Shown piece by piece: positions 16,861 through 26,367 of a stretch of DNA of 64,000 bases. Positions within the stretch are counted from its first letter, which is position 1. Each line of letters starts with the position of its first letter. The notes under the pieces were generated by a model, which worked only from the letters and a program-made list of their open reading frames with translations, was not told the DNA's origin and ran no database searches. The position numbers and the translations under genes are program-made. Location of the stretch: assembly GCA_964581815.1 (NCBI GenBank), contig CAZORE010000023.1, positions 1 through 64,000 on the forward strand, in the 5' to 3' direction. Origin of the DNA: Trebonia sp964581815. GTDB lineage: Bacteria; Actinomycetota; Actinomycetes; Streptosporangiales; Streptosporangiaceae.

Positions 16861-18111
16861 ATGGGGCAACAGGCAGAGCGGGAAGAGGCGTACCTGCTCG
16901 GCCTGCGGCTGCGCGGCCGGCGGGTGCTCGTGGTCGGTGGCGGAGCGGTCGCCGCCAGAAGGGTGCCGCGGCTGCTCGCCGCGGGCGCCGACGTGGCGCT
17001 GGTCTCGCCGGAGGTCACCCCTGCCCTCGAGGAGCTCGCGGCCCACGGCAGGATCGACTGGCAGCACCGCGCCTACGCTAACGGCGACTGCGCGGGTGCC
17101 TGGCTGGTCATCGCCTGCACCAACCGCGCTGAGGTGAACGCCGCGGTATCCCACGAGGCCGAGGCGAACCGCACCTGGTGCGTGCGCGCCGACGACGCGG
17201 TCGCCTCAACGGCGTGGACGCCCGCCTCGGGGACGGCCGGCGATACCAGCGTCGGGGTCCTCAGCGGCGATCCCCGGCACAGCGCCGCCATCCGCGACGC
17301 GGTCACCGCAGGCCTGCGCGACGGCACCATCGCCGCCCGCCACCACAGGAAAAGGCCTGCCGGCGTGGCCCTGGTCGGCGGCGGTCCTGGTGACCCCGAC
17401 CTCATCACGGTCCGGGGCAGGCAACTGCTCGCCGAGGCGGACGTCGTGGTCGCCGACCGCCTCGGGCCGCGCGAACTGCTCGCGGAGCTGTCGCCCGACG
17501 TCATGGTCATCGACGCGGGCAAGGTCCCCTACCGCCGGCAGATGTCGCAGGACGAGATCAACGAGGCGCTCGTGGCGCACGCGACGAGCGGTAAGTTCGT
17601 GGTCCGGCTGAAGGGCGGTGACCCGTTCGTGTTCGGCCGCGGCGGTGAGGAGATGCTGGCCTGCCTGCGGGCCGGCGTGCCGGTGACGGTGGTTCCCGGC
17701 GTCAGCAGCGCGATCGGCGTGCCGACCGCCGCCGGGCTGCCGGTCACCCACCGGGGGATGGCACAGGACTTCCACGTGATCTCGGTGCACGTGCCACCGG
17801 GCGACGAGGACTCCGGCGTGGACTGGCCGGCCCTGGCCCGGTCCGAGGGAACTCTGGTGCTCCTGATGTCATTGAAACGCGTAGGCGCGGTCACGAGAAC
17901 GCTCATGAAACATGGACGGCGGGGGAATAGTCCTGTTTCGGTAATCGCGAACGGTACCATGCCCACACAGCGCACAATTTACTCAACGCTAGAAGACGTC
18001 GAGAGACGCCTAGCGGACGAAGGCATCCGGCCGCCGGCCGTGGTGGTCATCGGCCGCGTGGTGGCCATCGCGGCGGAAGTCGCCGCGCTCGCCCAGGATC
18101 TCGGCGGCTAG
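16861..18111 (+). CDS. cysG: Siroheme synthase (bifunctional CysG)
   Basis: 416-aa bifunctional enzyme of siroheme synthesis, needed for sulfite and nitrite reductases. The N-terminal NAD-dependent precorrin-2 dehydrogenase/ferrochelatase domain has VLVVGGGAVAARRVPRLL. The C-terminal uroporphyrinogen-III C-methyltransferase (from about residue 165) has VALVGGGPGDPDLITVRG, VVADRLG, RLKGGDPFVFGRGGEE and VTVVPGVSSAIGVPTAAGLP, all family signatures. ATG 16861 is chosen because homology begins a few residues later. In-frame GTGs at 16783 and 16837 exist, and an AGGAGG at 16841 could serve 16861 with long spacing. No sulfite or nitrite reductase gene is in the window. Confidence 0.93.
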   Translation: MGQQAEREEAYLLGLRLRGRRVLVVGGGAVAARRVPRLLAAGADVALVSPEVTPALEELAAHGRIDWQHRAYANGDCAGAWLVIACTNRAEVNAAVSHEAEANRTWCVRADDAVASTAWTPASGTAGDTSVGVLSGDPRHSAAIRDAVTAGLRDGTIAARHHRKRPAGVALVGGGPGDPDLITVRGRQLLAEADVVVADRLGPRELLAELSPDVMVIDAGKVPYRRQMSQDEINEALVAHATSGKFVVRLKGGDPFVFGRGGEEMLACLRAGVPVTVVPGVSSAIGVPTAAGLPVTHRGMAQDFHVISVHVPPGDEDSGVDWPALARSEGTLVLLMSLKRVGAVTRTLMKHGRRGNSPVSVIANGTMPTQRTIYSTLEDVERRLADEGIRPPAVVVIGRVVAIAAEVAALAQDLGG

Positions 18112-18115
18112 GTTA

Positions 18116-18140
18116 ACGCTGGCCAGAGACGCTGGCCAGA
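18116..18140. repeat. Two 12-bp direct repeats containing CTGGCCAG palindromes
   Basis: ACGCTGGCCAGA occurs twice, one base apart, just after the cysG stop and about 75 bp before the GTPase start. Each copy holds a perfect 8-bp palindrome. It may be a regulator site for the GTPase operon or part of the cysG 3' region. Evidence is symmetry and position only. Confidence 0.35.
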
Positions 18141-18213
18141 CCGACACGGTGCGGCCTCTTCGCCGGTACCCCCGCTGGCGAAGGACATTTACGAGCACAA
18201 AGCAGGCGGGACC

Positions 18214-20205
18214 ATGGAAGGTATGGGCGCGACGGCGGAACAGTCACCGTCGCCCGGTGAAAACGGCGAGCAGGGCAAGAGCACCGGGCAAGGCGAGTCA
18301 CGCACGCACGGCGGGGAACTGGAGCAAGCAGGCGAGCGCTGGGACCGGCCGCGTGTCCGCGTTGATGCCCGCCTGCTCGAAGCGACCCTGCTGAACCTGC
18401 GCAAGCGGATCGCCGCCATTCCGCTCGTGTTCGACATCCCCGGCGCCGAAGAGACCACCGCCGAACGCGCCAAGCTGCTCAGCCAGATCGACGACTACCT
18501 GCTGCCCCGGGTCCGCCAGTCGTCCGCGCCGCTGCTCGTGGCGCTGGTCGGCTCCACCGGCGCCGGCAAGTCGACGCTGGTGAACAGCATCGTCGGCACC
18601 CAGGTCAGCCAGACGGGCGTCCGGCGGCCCACCACCAACTCGCCGGTGCTCGCCTGTCATCCCGATGACATCCACTGGTTCGCGGAGAACATGTTCCTGC
18701 CCACGCTGCCGCGGGTCCGCCAGGAGGGGCTGGTTAGGCCGGGGCGGGACGGGCTGCTCGTGCTCGCCGCCAGCGAGGGGATGACCAAGGGGATCGCGCT
18801 GCTCGACACGCCGGACATCGATTCCGTGGTGCGCGCGCACTATGACTTCGCCTATCAGTTCCTCGACGCGTCGGACCTGTGGCTGTTCATGACCAGCGCG
18901 AGCCGCTACGCGGACGCCCCGGTCTGGGAGCTGCTGCAGCACGCGCGTGAGCGCGGCGCGGCGCTCGGCGTGGTCCTGTCCCGGGTACCGCCGAGCCACC
19001 GCACCGAGCTCGTCGCCCACTTCAGCGCGATGCTCGACGCCAACGGCATCCAGGCGGAGAACCGGTTCGTCATCCCGGAGACGGGGATCGTCGACGGCTT
19101 CCTGCCGGACGACATCTTCCAGCCGATCAGGGACTGGCTGAACGAGACCGCGCAGCATTCCGACCGCCGGGTCGCGGTGCTCAGCCAGACGATGGCCGGA
19201 ATGCTCGACACCTTCAAGGTCCGCGTGCCGCGGCTGGCGGCGCACGTGGACGCTCAGGTCGTGCTCCGCACCCGGCTGCGCCGGGAGGCCGAGGCCGCCT
19301 TCGCCGCCGCGCTCGCGGACTTCGACGACGGCACCTGCGACGGCCGCTTGCTGGCTGGCGAGGTGCTCGCGCGCTGGCAGGACTACGCGGCGAGCGGCGA
19401 CCTGAGTGAGGCACTGCGCAGCAGGCGCGGCCTGTCCGGGCTGCGGCGCGGTGGCAAGCGGGCCCGCACCGACGCGACCACCACCAGGTACGCGGCGCTT
19501 GAGACGGCGCTGCGTAACGCGCTGCAGGCGCTTGTCGTCTCGGTGGCGGACCGCGCGGCGGAGCAGGTGTCGTTCGTCTGGCGGGATAATCCGGGCGGTG
19601 CGGCCCTGCTCGCGGCCGCCGACGCCAGCCGGGTCCGTGACGAGCGGGCCGCCCGCGAGTTCGAGTCGGCCTTCGGCACCACGCCACAGGAGGCGTCAGG
19701 GACGGTCGGCCTGCCCGCCAAGCAGGGAGCGTTTGACCGGTCGGCCCCCGACTTGCGGCTGCGCGTCTCGCGGGCCGTCAGCGCGTGGCAAGATCAGCTC
19801 ATGCGACTCATGCAGTCGGAGGTCACCCGGTGGCCAGGCGGCGGAGCCGTGCAGGACATCGCCCCGGTGACCGTGGTCGCGATGGTTGCGATGCTCGCGA
19901 TGTCACGCCAGGGCGGCGGCGCGTTCCCGGTCGCCCGCCAGGCCGCCAGCGACCGCCAGGCCGCTGGCGAAGGCAAGGACAGTATCGGCTCGGTGCCCAG
20001 GGATGTGCTTGCCTCCGTCGTCGGCAACTCCGAGTCCGAGGCGCTGGTCGCGCGGGCGAGGAAGGACCTGCACCAGCGGATCGGGCTGCTGCTCGACGAG
20101 GAGCTGCTGCGCTTCGCCGAGGTCCTCGACGAAATGGGCCCGGTCGACGCGGTCGCCTCGGTCCGGCTGTACCAGGCCGAGTACGCGCTCGAGGCGACCC
20201 GATGA
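18214..20205 (+). CDS. Dynamin-like GTPase, first of a coupled pair
   Basis: 663-aa dynamin-family GTPase. G1/P-loop GSTGAGKST at about residue 115, a switch region RRPTTNSPV and G3 DTPDID near 195 are visible. The C-terminal half is helical with a hydrophobic segment (VTVVAMVAMLAM) that could insert into membrane. The first 60 residues are Gly/Glu/Gln-rich and look disordered. The next gene, a second GTPase, overlaps by ATGA, so the two are co-translated. Adjacent dynamin-like pairs are known in actinobacteria, for example DynA/DynB, which act in sporulation septation of Streptomyces; equivalence here is not shown. A membrane-remodelling or septum role is the best guess. Confidence 0.82.
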   Translation: MEGMGATAEQSPSPGENGEQGKSTGQGESRTHGGELEQAGERWDRPRVRVDARLLEATLLNLRKRIAAIPLVFDIPGAEETTAERAKLLSQIDDYLLPRVRQSSAPLLVALVGSTGAGKSTLVNSIVGTQVSQTGVRRPTTNSPVLACHPDDIHWFAENMFLPTLPRVRQEGLVRPGRDGLLVLAASEGMTKGIALLDTPDIDSVVRAHYDFAYQFLDASDLWLFMTSASRYADAPVWELLQHARERGAALGVVLSRVPPSHRTELVAHFSAMLDANGIQAENRFVIPETGIVDGFLPDDIFQPIRDWLNETAQHSDRRVAVLSQTMAGMLDTFKVRVPRLAAHVDAQVVLRTRLRREAEAAFAAALADFDDGTCDGRLLAGEVLARWQDYAASGDLSEALRSRRGLSGLRRGGKRARTDATTTRYAALETALRNALQALVVSVADRAAEQVSFVWRDNPGGAALLAAADASRVRDERAAREFESAFGTTPQEASGTVGLPAKQGAFDRSAPDLRLRVSRAVSAWQDQLMRLMQSEVTRWPGGGAVQDIAPVTVVAMVAMLAMSRQGGGAFPVARQAASDRQAAGEGKDSIGSVPRDVLASVVGNSESEALVARARKDLHQRIGLLLDEELLRFAEVLDEMGPVDAVASVRLYQAEYALEATR

Positions 20206-22082
20206 GCATCTTTCACACCGGCCCGATGCGGATGGCCGATCATGACCTGTCCCGGCGCCTCGACGCGCTCGCCGAGCTGATACGTATCGGCCGGACAAGG
20301 CCCGGCCAGCCGGAGCCGCGCGCGCCGGGCGCGGACGACGGCACCGGTTTCAGCCAGGCGCTGCTCGACGACGCGGAGTCGGTGCTCACGCGGGCCGGCG
20401 AACGACTGCGGCTGTCCGGCAACCACACGGTGGTCGCCCTCGGGGGCGGAACCGGGAGCGGTAAGTCGTCGCTGTTCAACGCCTTGGCGGGGGCGACCTT
20501 CTCGCCGCCCGGGGTGACCAGGCCCACCACCAGGCACGCGCACGCGTGCGTGTGGGGCATGCAGGGCGCCGCCCCGCTGCTCGACTGGCTGGGCGTGCAG
20601 CGCCGGCACCGGTACGCGCGGGCCAGCGTCCTCGACTCGGGGGAATCCGACCTTGACGGCCTGATCCTGCTCGACCTGCCCGACCACGACTCCGTCGTCG
20701 CGGCGTCCATGGCGGCGGTGGACCGGCTGTCGAAGCTGGCCGACATGGTCATCTGGGTGCTCGACCCGCAGAAGTACGCCGACGCCGCGGTGCACAACCG
20801 GTACCTGATCCCGCTAGCCGGGCACGCCGGCGTGTTCGCCGTCGTGCTTAATCAGCTCGACTTGCTCTCGCCGCAGCAGGCGCGGGAGTGCGGCGAGGAC
20901 CTGCGCCGGCTGCTTGACGCCGAGGGCCTGGGCGACACGCCGCTGCTCGGCGTCTCCGCGCAGACCGGTCTCGGCCTGCTTGAGCTGCGTGACCTGCTCA
21001 TGGAAACGGTGCGACGCAACCGGACCGCCGGGATGAGGATCGCCGCCGACATCGACGCGCTCGTTGACAGCTTCGCCGGGTACGCCGGCCCGCAGCTGGC
21101 GCCGGACTCGGTCCTCATCCCCGCGGCCGGGCCGCTCGCCGCGCCGCTGCCGGAGTCGCCCGCCGGACCGTCCCTGCCGCCGTGGGAACTCGACGAGGAC
21201 GAGACGGCGGACGCGATCCCGGCGCCGAAGCCGTCCCGGCCGCCGTGGGAAGAGGTCGCGCAAGACGGCGATAAGCGAGAAGGCGCCGACCCGGCCGCCA
21301 GCGTACCGCGGAAGCCGGCGGAGCAGCTCATCGGCGCGTTCGCGCGCGCCGCCGGCCTGACCGCGGTGGTGCAGGCCATGGCCAGCGGCCGCGACGTGCA
21401 GGCGGCCCGGCGCACCGGATGGCCGGCCGGCCATCTGCTCGCCGGCCGGCGCGACCCGATCCGCGGCTTGCGCGCGGTGACCGGCCCACAGGCGACCGTG
21501 GCCGCCGACGCCGGGGCCGGCCAGGCGCAGCAGTCCGAGGTGGACAACGCGATCACCACGTTCGCCGACGCGGTGGGCGGCGACCTCCCGGCGCCGTGGG
21601 CAGGCTCGCTGCGCGATGCCGCGCGGTGCAACGCGAGCATGGTGCCGCAGGCGCTGGCGGGCGCCGTGCACAAGGTGGCCACCGGAGAGTGGTCACGCTC
21701 GCCGGCCTGGTGGGGGCTCGTCACGGCCTGGCAGTGGCTGCTGACCGTGATCGCCGCCGTCGGCATCGGCCTTTCCGTGGTGATCGGGGTGGTCCGGGCG
21801 GCCGGCGGCCACCAAGGGTGGATCAGCGAGGTCTCGCTGATCCCGTGGCTGCTGATCATGGCGGCCGCGATGCTGGCCCTCGGCTACGTGACGGCGGTCA
21901 GCTGCCGTAACCTGGCCGCCGCCACCGCGGACCGGGAGCGGGAGGCCATCGAGCAGGCCATGCGCGACCAGGTGGCCGAGGTCACCCACGACCTGGTGCT
22001 GCTCGCGACCGGCCGGGAGATCGACCAGTACGAGCGCTACCGCAAGGAGCTCGCGGCGGCGGCGGCGGGCGGGCGCGGCTGA
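20202..22082 (+). CDS. YfjP-like membrane GTPase, second of the dynamin-like pair
   Basis: 626-aa GTPase. G1 GGGTGSGKSS at about residue 83, VTRPTTR as switch, G3 LDLPDHDS and G4 LNQLDLL are present. After a proline-rich variable stretch (residues about 310-370) comes a C-terminal region with two strong membrane helices (WLLTVIAAVGIGLSVVIGVV and LIPWLLIMAAAMLALGYVTA), so it is probably membrane-anchored. The start is ATG 20202, overlapping the first GTPase stop. The longer frame from 19785 lies inside that gene and is rejected. It probably forms a heteromeric membrane-acting complex with its neighbour. Confidence 0.82.
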   Translation: MSIFHTGPMRMADHDLSRRLDALAELIRIGRTRPGQPEPRAPGADDGTGFSQALLDDAESVLTRAGERLRLSGNHTVVALGGGTGSGKSSLFNALAGATFSPPGVTRPTTRHAHACVWGMQGAAPLLDWLGVQRRHRYARASVLDSGESDLDGLILLDLPDHDSVVAASMAAVDRLSKLADMVIWVLDPQKYADAAVHNRYLIPLAGHAGVFAVVLNQLDLLSPQQARECGEDLRRLLDAEGLGDTPLLGVSAQTGLGLLELRDLLMETVRRNRTAGMRIAADIDALVDSFAGYAGPQLAPDSVLIPAAGPLAAPLPESPAGPSLPPWELDEDETADAIPAPKPSRPPWEEVAQDGDKREGADPAASVPRKPAEQLIGAFARAAGLTAVVQAMASGRDVQAARRTGWPAGHLLAGRRDPIRGLRAVTGPQATVAADAGAGQAQQSEVDNAITTFADAVGGDLPAPWAGSLRDAARCNASMVPQALAGAVHKVATGEWSRSPAWWGLVTAWQWLLTVIAAVGIGLSVVIGVVRAAGGHQGWISEVSLIPWLLIMAAAMLALGYVTAVSCRNLAAATADREREAIEQAMRDQVAEVTHDLVLLATGREIDQYERYRKELAAAAAGGRG

Positions 22083-22100
22083 GGAGCCCGAGAATGAGCA

Positions 22101-22131
22101 GAACGGGGGCAGGTGATACCCGCCCCCGTTC
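22101..22131. terminator. Bidirectional stem-loop terminator
   Basis: GAACGGGGGC at 22101-22110 pairs perfectly with GCCCCCGTTC at 22122-22131 around an 11-nt loop, in the 59-bp gap between convergent genes (GTPase pair on plus, ABC binding protein on minus). No long U-run follows, as is common in high-GC actinobacteria. Confidence 0.75.
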
Positions 22132-22141
22132 CGTATCCTCG

Positions 22142-23395
22142 TTAACTCGCTGGGTTGTAGAGGCTGGCCGAGCCGTCCGGGTTGATGATCGCCATGGCGG
22201 CGTCGACGTTGCTGTAGCTCTCGTAGTTGGACGGGGTCCTGGTCCAGACGATGCCAAGCGTGTTGATGTCCAGGTTCTGGAGCTTCTGCATCACCTTGGT
22301 CTCGTCCAGGGTGCCGGCCTGCGTGATCGCCCAGTTGATCTCGAGCCCGGCGTCCCAGCCTTCCTGGCTGTTCTCGATCGCGTTGTCGTTGCCGAGGCCG
22401 GCGGCCTGCATGCCGGCGATGTACGTCGTCAGGCCGGCCGCGGTGTCCTTGTCGACCTGGCTGGTGCCTGCCGAAGCCTGGGTCAGCCAGTTGCGCATTG
22501 ACCCGAGCACGTAGATGTTCTGCATCGCCGTCGGCCCGCCGGCCGCCGAGACGAAGCTGGGGATCTCGCACCCGGAGCACTCACTGATCGGGATGGTCGG
22601 GTCCTGCGCCCTGATGGCCTTGATGGCCGTGATCGAGTCGGTGCCTGGCACCAGGCCGAAGAGGATGATCTGCGGCTTGGCGGCCAGCATGGCGAGCACC
22701 TGCGGGGTGACGTCGGTGGCGCCCACCTGGTCGATCTGGGTGGAGACGAGCTGGAATCCGTTCTGCGCGGCCAGCTGCTGCACGGTGGCCTGGTTGGCCA
22801 GGCAGACCGAGCCGCAGTTGTCCTCGAGCAGCGCGACCCTGGTGTAGTGCCTGGGCACGATCAGGTTCTTCACCGAGGCGATCTGGTCCTGCGCGAACAC
22901 GTCGTAGAAGCCGGGGAAGCCCCAGGAGTTCAGCTCGCTCGCCGGGTAGCCGTTGGTCTGCCAGCCGGAGGACAGGCTGATCAGGATCGTCTTGTTGGCG
23001 ATCGCGATCGGCAGCGCCGACTCGGTGTCGGCGCCGGACTCGGGCCCGACGATGACCTGCGCGTGGTAGGTCTGGATGCATTTCTTCGCGTTAAGCTCGG
23101 ACTGCGCCGCGTTCGACTGGTTGTTCAGGTTGATGTACTTGACCTGGTGGCCCAGGATGCCGCCGTGGGCGTCGATGTACTTGAAGTACGCCTCAGCGCC
23201 CCAGTTGTCGGACTCGCCGATCTGGGCGTATACCCCCGAGAGCGCCTCGTCGCCGCAGGCGACGATGGTGGAGGCGGTGCTCGCGGAGCCACCGCCCCCA
23301 CCGCCGCCACCGCCGCTGCACGCGGCGAGCGCGCTGGCCAGCAAGGCGGCACCAGCCGCGGCTGCTATCTTGAACGTAACTCGTCTTCGAATCAT
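22142..23395 (-). CDS. Liv-type ABC transporter substrate-binding lipoprotein
   Basis: 417-aa periplasmic-binding-protein type I of the branched-chain amino acid/amide (HAAT) family. It has a signal peptide with lipobox SALAAC (Cys at residue 26), then a poly-Gly linker, then a Leu/Ile/Val-binding-like fold. It begins after AGGGAAG. It is the last gene of the long minus-strand operon and should deliver ligand to the LivH/LivM-G/LivF importer upstream. The ligand is unknown; the catabolic genes in the operon suggest an organic acid or hydroxy-amino acid rather than leucine. Confidence 0.9.
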   Translation of the reverse strand: MIRRRVTFKIAAAAGAALLASALAACSGGGGGGGGGSASTASTIVACGDEALSGVYAQIGESDNWGAEAYFKYIDAHGGILGHQVKYINLNNQSNAAQSELNAKKCIQTYHAQVIVGPESGADTESALPIAIANKTILISLSSGWQTNGYPASELNSWGFPGFYDVFAQDQIASVKNLIVPRHYTRVALLEDNCGSVCLANQATVQQLAAQNGFQLVSTQIDQVGATDVTPQVLAMLAAKPQIILFGLVPGTDSITAIKAIRAQDPTIPISECSGCEIPSFVSAAGGPTAMQNIYVLGSMRNWLTQASAGTSQVDKDTAAGLTTYIAGMQAAGLGNDNAIENSQEGWDAGLEINWAITQAGTLDETKVMQKLQNLDINTLGIVWTRTPSNYESYSNVDAAMAIINPDGSASLYNPAS

Positions 23396-23452
23396 TGTTC
23401 TTCCCTTCTGGAATGTGCTCCTGATAACAGGGCCTTTCTTGTCGATGTCCTT

Positions 23453-25486
23453 TCAGCTGCCGACGAGCAGCGAGTTGACGACGGGTGAGGAACGGAAGTC
23501 GGCGGGCCCGCCGTCGAAGACGAGGTGGCCGCCGGACAGGACGAAGATCCGCTCGCTGACCTGGGCTACCAGGGCGAGGTCGTGCTCGACGAGCAGCACG
23601 CAGGTGCGGTCGGCGAGCGTGACGAGCAGCGTGGCCAGCCGCTGCCGCTGCTCCTCCGACAGGCCGGAAGCCGGCTCGTCGAGCAGTAGCAGCCGCGGGC
23701 TGGAGGCCAGCGCCCGGGCCAGCTCGACCATCCGCTGCGTCTCCAGCGTGAGGCTGGATACCTCACGGTCGGCGAGGTGCGCCATGCCCAGGTCGGCCAG
23801 GGTGCGGGTCGCCTTCGCGCGGGCGGCGTCGAGGCGGCTGCGCCCGATCCTGGTGACGATCGACGCGGTGTGGGAGGCCAGGCAGGCGACTGCCACGTTG
23901 TCGAGCACGGTGCGGCCCTTGATCAGGTGGACGGCCTGGAAGGTGCGGCTGATGCCCTGGTAGAACCGCTCGTGCGGCGGCCGCCTGGTGATGTCGGTGC
24001 CGGCGAAGATGACCTCACCCGACGACGGCGCCACGCTGCCGCCGATGACGTTGAGCAGGGTGGACTTGCCGGCGCCGTTCGGGCCGCACAGCCCGAACAG
24101 GCCGCGTCCGGGCAGCGCGAGCGTCACGTCGTGCAGCACGCTGAGGCCGCCGTACTCCTTGAAGACGCCGCGCACCTCGAGCAGCGTCGCGTCCCGCGCG
24201 TCCGGGCCAGCGATCTCGTCAGGCGATTCCCGGCCGGCGCTGGCCGCCGGCGCCACCGCGGCCGCTGGCGGGTCCGCGCCGGCCAGTTCCGCGCCGGCCA
24301 GTTCCGCGCCGGCCAGNNNNNNNNNNNNNNNNNNNNNNNNNNNNNNNNNNNNNNNNNNNNNNNNNNNNNNNNNNNNNNNNNNNNNNNNNNNNNNNNNNNN
24401 NNNNNNNNNNNNNNNNTCCGCGCCGGCCAGCTCCGCGGCCGCCAGGTCCGCGGGCGCGCTGGCCGGCTCGGACTTCCCGCGCAGCCAGGCGATCCCCGTC
24501 TGGACGATGCCGGAGAGCCCCTCCGGGTCTACCAGCAGCACCACGGTGAGGAGCACGCCCTCGACGATGAGGATGTTGACGCTTACCCAGTTGCTCGCGC
24601 CCTGCAGGTACTGGATCACAAGCGCGCCGATGACCGCGCCGATGGGCGAGCGCCGCCCGCCGATGAACAGCATGATCAGCAGGGCCAGCTCGGTGGTCGG
24701 GTCGATCACGGTCTCCGGCACGAACTGCTGCGTGCCCGCGTAGACCACGCCGCCCAGGGCGGCGCAGACGCAGCCGAGCACGAACAGCTCGAGCTTGCGG
24801 CGCGGCGTGCGGACCCCGAGCGCGGCCGCGGTCCGCTCGTCGACGCCCAGCACGAACAGCTCGAGGCCGATGTCCGAGGACAGGATCCGTGACGCGATGA
24901 ACACCACCGCCGCGAGCAGCACGACCACGATGAGGCCGCCGCCCAGCGCGACCAGGGTGGTCGATCCTCCGCCCGGCCACAGCGTGCCGTTCAGCGGAGA
25001 GCCGACCGGGCCGCCGAGGAAGTCCGTGCCGGAGACGTAGCCCACCGCGATCAGCGGGAGCATCAGCGTGGCCACGGCCAGCGCGAGGCCGGAGGCACGG
25101 GTGACCACCGAGCCGAGCAGCAGCGCGATCAGGCCCGCCGCGACCACCATGACGACCCCGGAGAGCAGCACGGACATGTGCAGGTGGCTGTTCAGTATGG
25201 CGACGCCGTAGGCGCCGACCCCGAAGAACACCGACTGCGAGAACGCGATCTGCTGGCTGAACCCGATCTGCACGGCCATGCCCGCGGTGACGATCGCGTA
25301 GCAGGCCGACAGCACGAAGACGGACCCGGTGTACAGCAGCCCGTAATTGAGCACGATGATCGCGCCGGCCACCAGGACGATCACCGACGGCACCCCGCCG
25401 CGCGGCACCTGCCGCGCGGCCCGCGACGACGCGACCGCTGAGCTCCACGCCAACGCCCGCGCCGACGCGGTCAGGAACTGGTTCAT
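23453..25486 (-). CDS. LivM-LivG fusion: ABC permease plus ATPase (spans an assembly gap)
   Basis: A single frame joins a LivM-type inner-membrane permease (about residues 1-340, ten or so membrane segments, conserved IGFSQQIAFSQSVFFGVGAY) to a LivG-type ATPase (Walker A GPNGAGKST, Walker B LLLLDEPASGL, H-loop LVEHD). Between them lies a linker of LAGAE pentapeptide repeats containing 100 N. The frame stays open across the gap; collapsing the 14-nt flank overlap removes 38 codons and leaves about 639 aa. The ABC signature reads LTLETQR instead of the LSYGQQR/LPYGQQR usual for LivG. It overlaps LivH by ATGA. Confidence 0.87.
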   Translation of the reverse strand: MNQFLTASARALAWSSAVASSRAARQVPRGGVPSVIVLVAGAIIVLNYGLLYTGSVFVLSACYAIVTAGMAVQIGFSQQIAFSQSVFFGVGAYGVAILNSHLHMSVLLSGVVMVVAAGLIALLLGSVVTRASGLALAVATLMLPLIAVGYVSGTDFLGGPVGSPLNGTLWPGGGSTTLVALGGGLIVVVLLAAVVFIASRILSSDIGLELFVLGVDERTAAALGVRTPRRKLELFVLGCVCAALGGVVYAGTQQFVPETVIDPTTELALLIMLFIGGRRSPIGAVIGALVIQYLQGASNWVSVNILIVEGVLLTVVLLVDPEGLSGIVQTGIAWLRGKSEPASAPADLAAAELAGAXXXXXXXXXXXXXXXXXXXXXXXXXXXXXXXXXXLAGAELAGAELAGADPPAAAVAPAASAGRESPDEIAGPDARDATLLEVRGVFKEYGGLSVLHDVTLALPGRGLFGLCGPNGAGKSTLLNVIGGSVAPSSGEVIFAGTDITRRPPHERFYQGISRTFQAVHLIKGRTVLDNVAVACLASHTASIVTRIGRSRLDAARAKATRTLADLGMAHLADREVSSLTLETQRMVELARALASSPRLLLLDEPASGLSEEQRQRLATLLVTLADRTCVLLVEHDLALVAQVSERIFVLSGGHLVFDGGPADFRSSPVVNSLLVGS
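24278..24434 (-). repeat. 15-bp in-frame repeat (LAGAE) with assembly gap
   Basis: TTCCGCGCCGGCCAG on the plus strand (Leu-Ala-Gly-Ala-Glu on the minus strand) repeats three times to the left of the 100-N gap (24317-24416) and resumes after it, decaying into GCC-rich sequence. It codes for the hinge between the fused permease and ATPase. Copy number is unresolved. Confidence 0.85.
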
Positions 25487-26367
25487 CCGCTTACCGCCGA
25501 TTCGAAGCCAAGGGCGCGCGGCCAGGCGAGGATCGCCGCCGCGAGGATCGCGTACAGCACCGTGTCGCCGTACTCCGCGCTGACGTAGCCGCCGAGCATC
25601 GCTTCGAGCACGCCGATGAACAGCCCGGCGACCAGCGCCCGGCCGGGCTTGCGGAACCCGCCGTAGGCGGCGGCGAGGAACCCGGTGAGCGAGATCGTCG
25701 CGCCGGACAGGTAGGTGAACCCGGTGATCGGCGATTCCACGATGCCGAACAAGGCGGCGATCACCGCGGTCCCGATGAAGATCAGCCGCCGGTACTGCCT
25801 GGTGTCGATCCCGACGATCCGCGCGCCGAGCGAGTTCTCGCCGCTCGCCTCAAGCGCCTTGCCGCCGAGGGTGAACCTGATGTAGAGCCAGAACGCCCCG
25901 CCGATGATGACCGCGCAGGCCAGCACCAGCAGGCCCGCGCGCTCGAAGTTGAGGCTGCCCAGGGTGAGCGCCGGGCCGCCCCACAGGGTCGGCGCGGCGT
26001 GCACGTCGGTCCCGAACAGCACCTTGGCCACCCCGTCGATGAAGAACGACAGCGCGAAGGTGAAGAAGAACGTGATGACGATGCCCTCGATCGGCCGCCT
26101 GCCGTCCTGCGCGATGCGCAGCACCACCTGGTCGTAGAGGTAGGCGAACACCGCCACCACCACCAGCGTGGTGATGATGGCGACAGGCAGCGGCAGCCCC
26201 TTGACCCGGTACAGGTTGTCCACGCCGAGCGCGCCGACCATGGCGAAGTCGCCGACGGCCAGGTTGAGGATGTTGGAGACCCGGTACCAGACCGAGACGC
26301 AGACCGCGAACATCGCGTAGATCGAGCCGGTGGTGATCCCGGCGATGAGGAGGTTGCCGAACTTCAT
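25483..26367 (-). CDS. LivH-type ABC permease
   Basis: 294-aa inner-membrane permease of the branched-chain amino acid family, with about eight membrane helices and conserved blocks GITTGSIYAMFAVCVSVWYR near the start and FLAAAYGGF near the end. The start ATG 26367 overlaps the LivF stop as ATGA; the upstream 54 codons of the open frame are inside livF and rejected. It pairs with the permease half of the next gene to form the transmembrane channel. Confidence 0.92.
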   Translation of the reverse strand: MKFGNLLIAGITTGSIYAMFAVCVSVWYRVSNILNLAVGDFAMVGALGVDNLYRVKGLPLPVAIITTLVVVAVFAYLYDQVVLRIAQDGRRPIEGIVITFFFTFALSFFIDGVAKVLFGTDVHAAPTLWGGPALTLGSLNFERAGLLVLACAVIIGGAFWLYIRFTLGGKALEASGENSLGARIVGIDTRQYRRLIFIGTAVIAALFGIVESPITGFTYLSGATISLTGFLAAAYGGFRKPGRALVAGLFIGVLEAMLGGYVSAEYGDTVLYAILAAAILAWPRALGFESAVSG

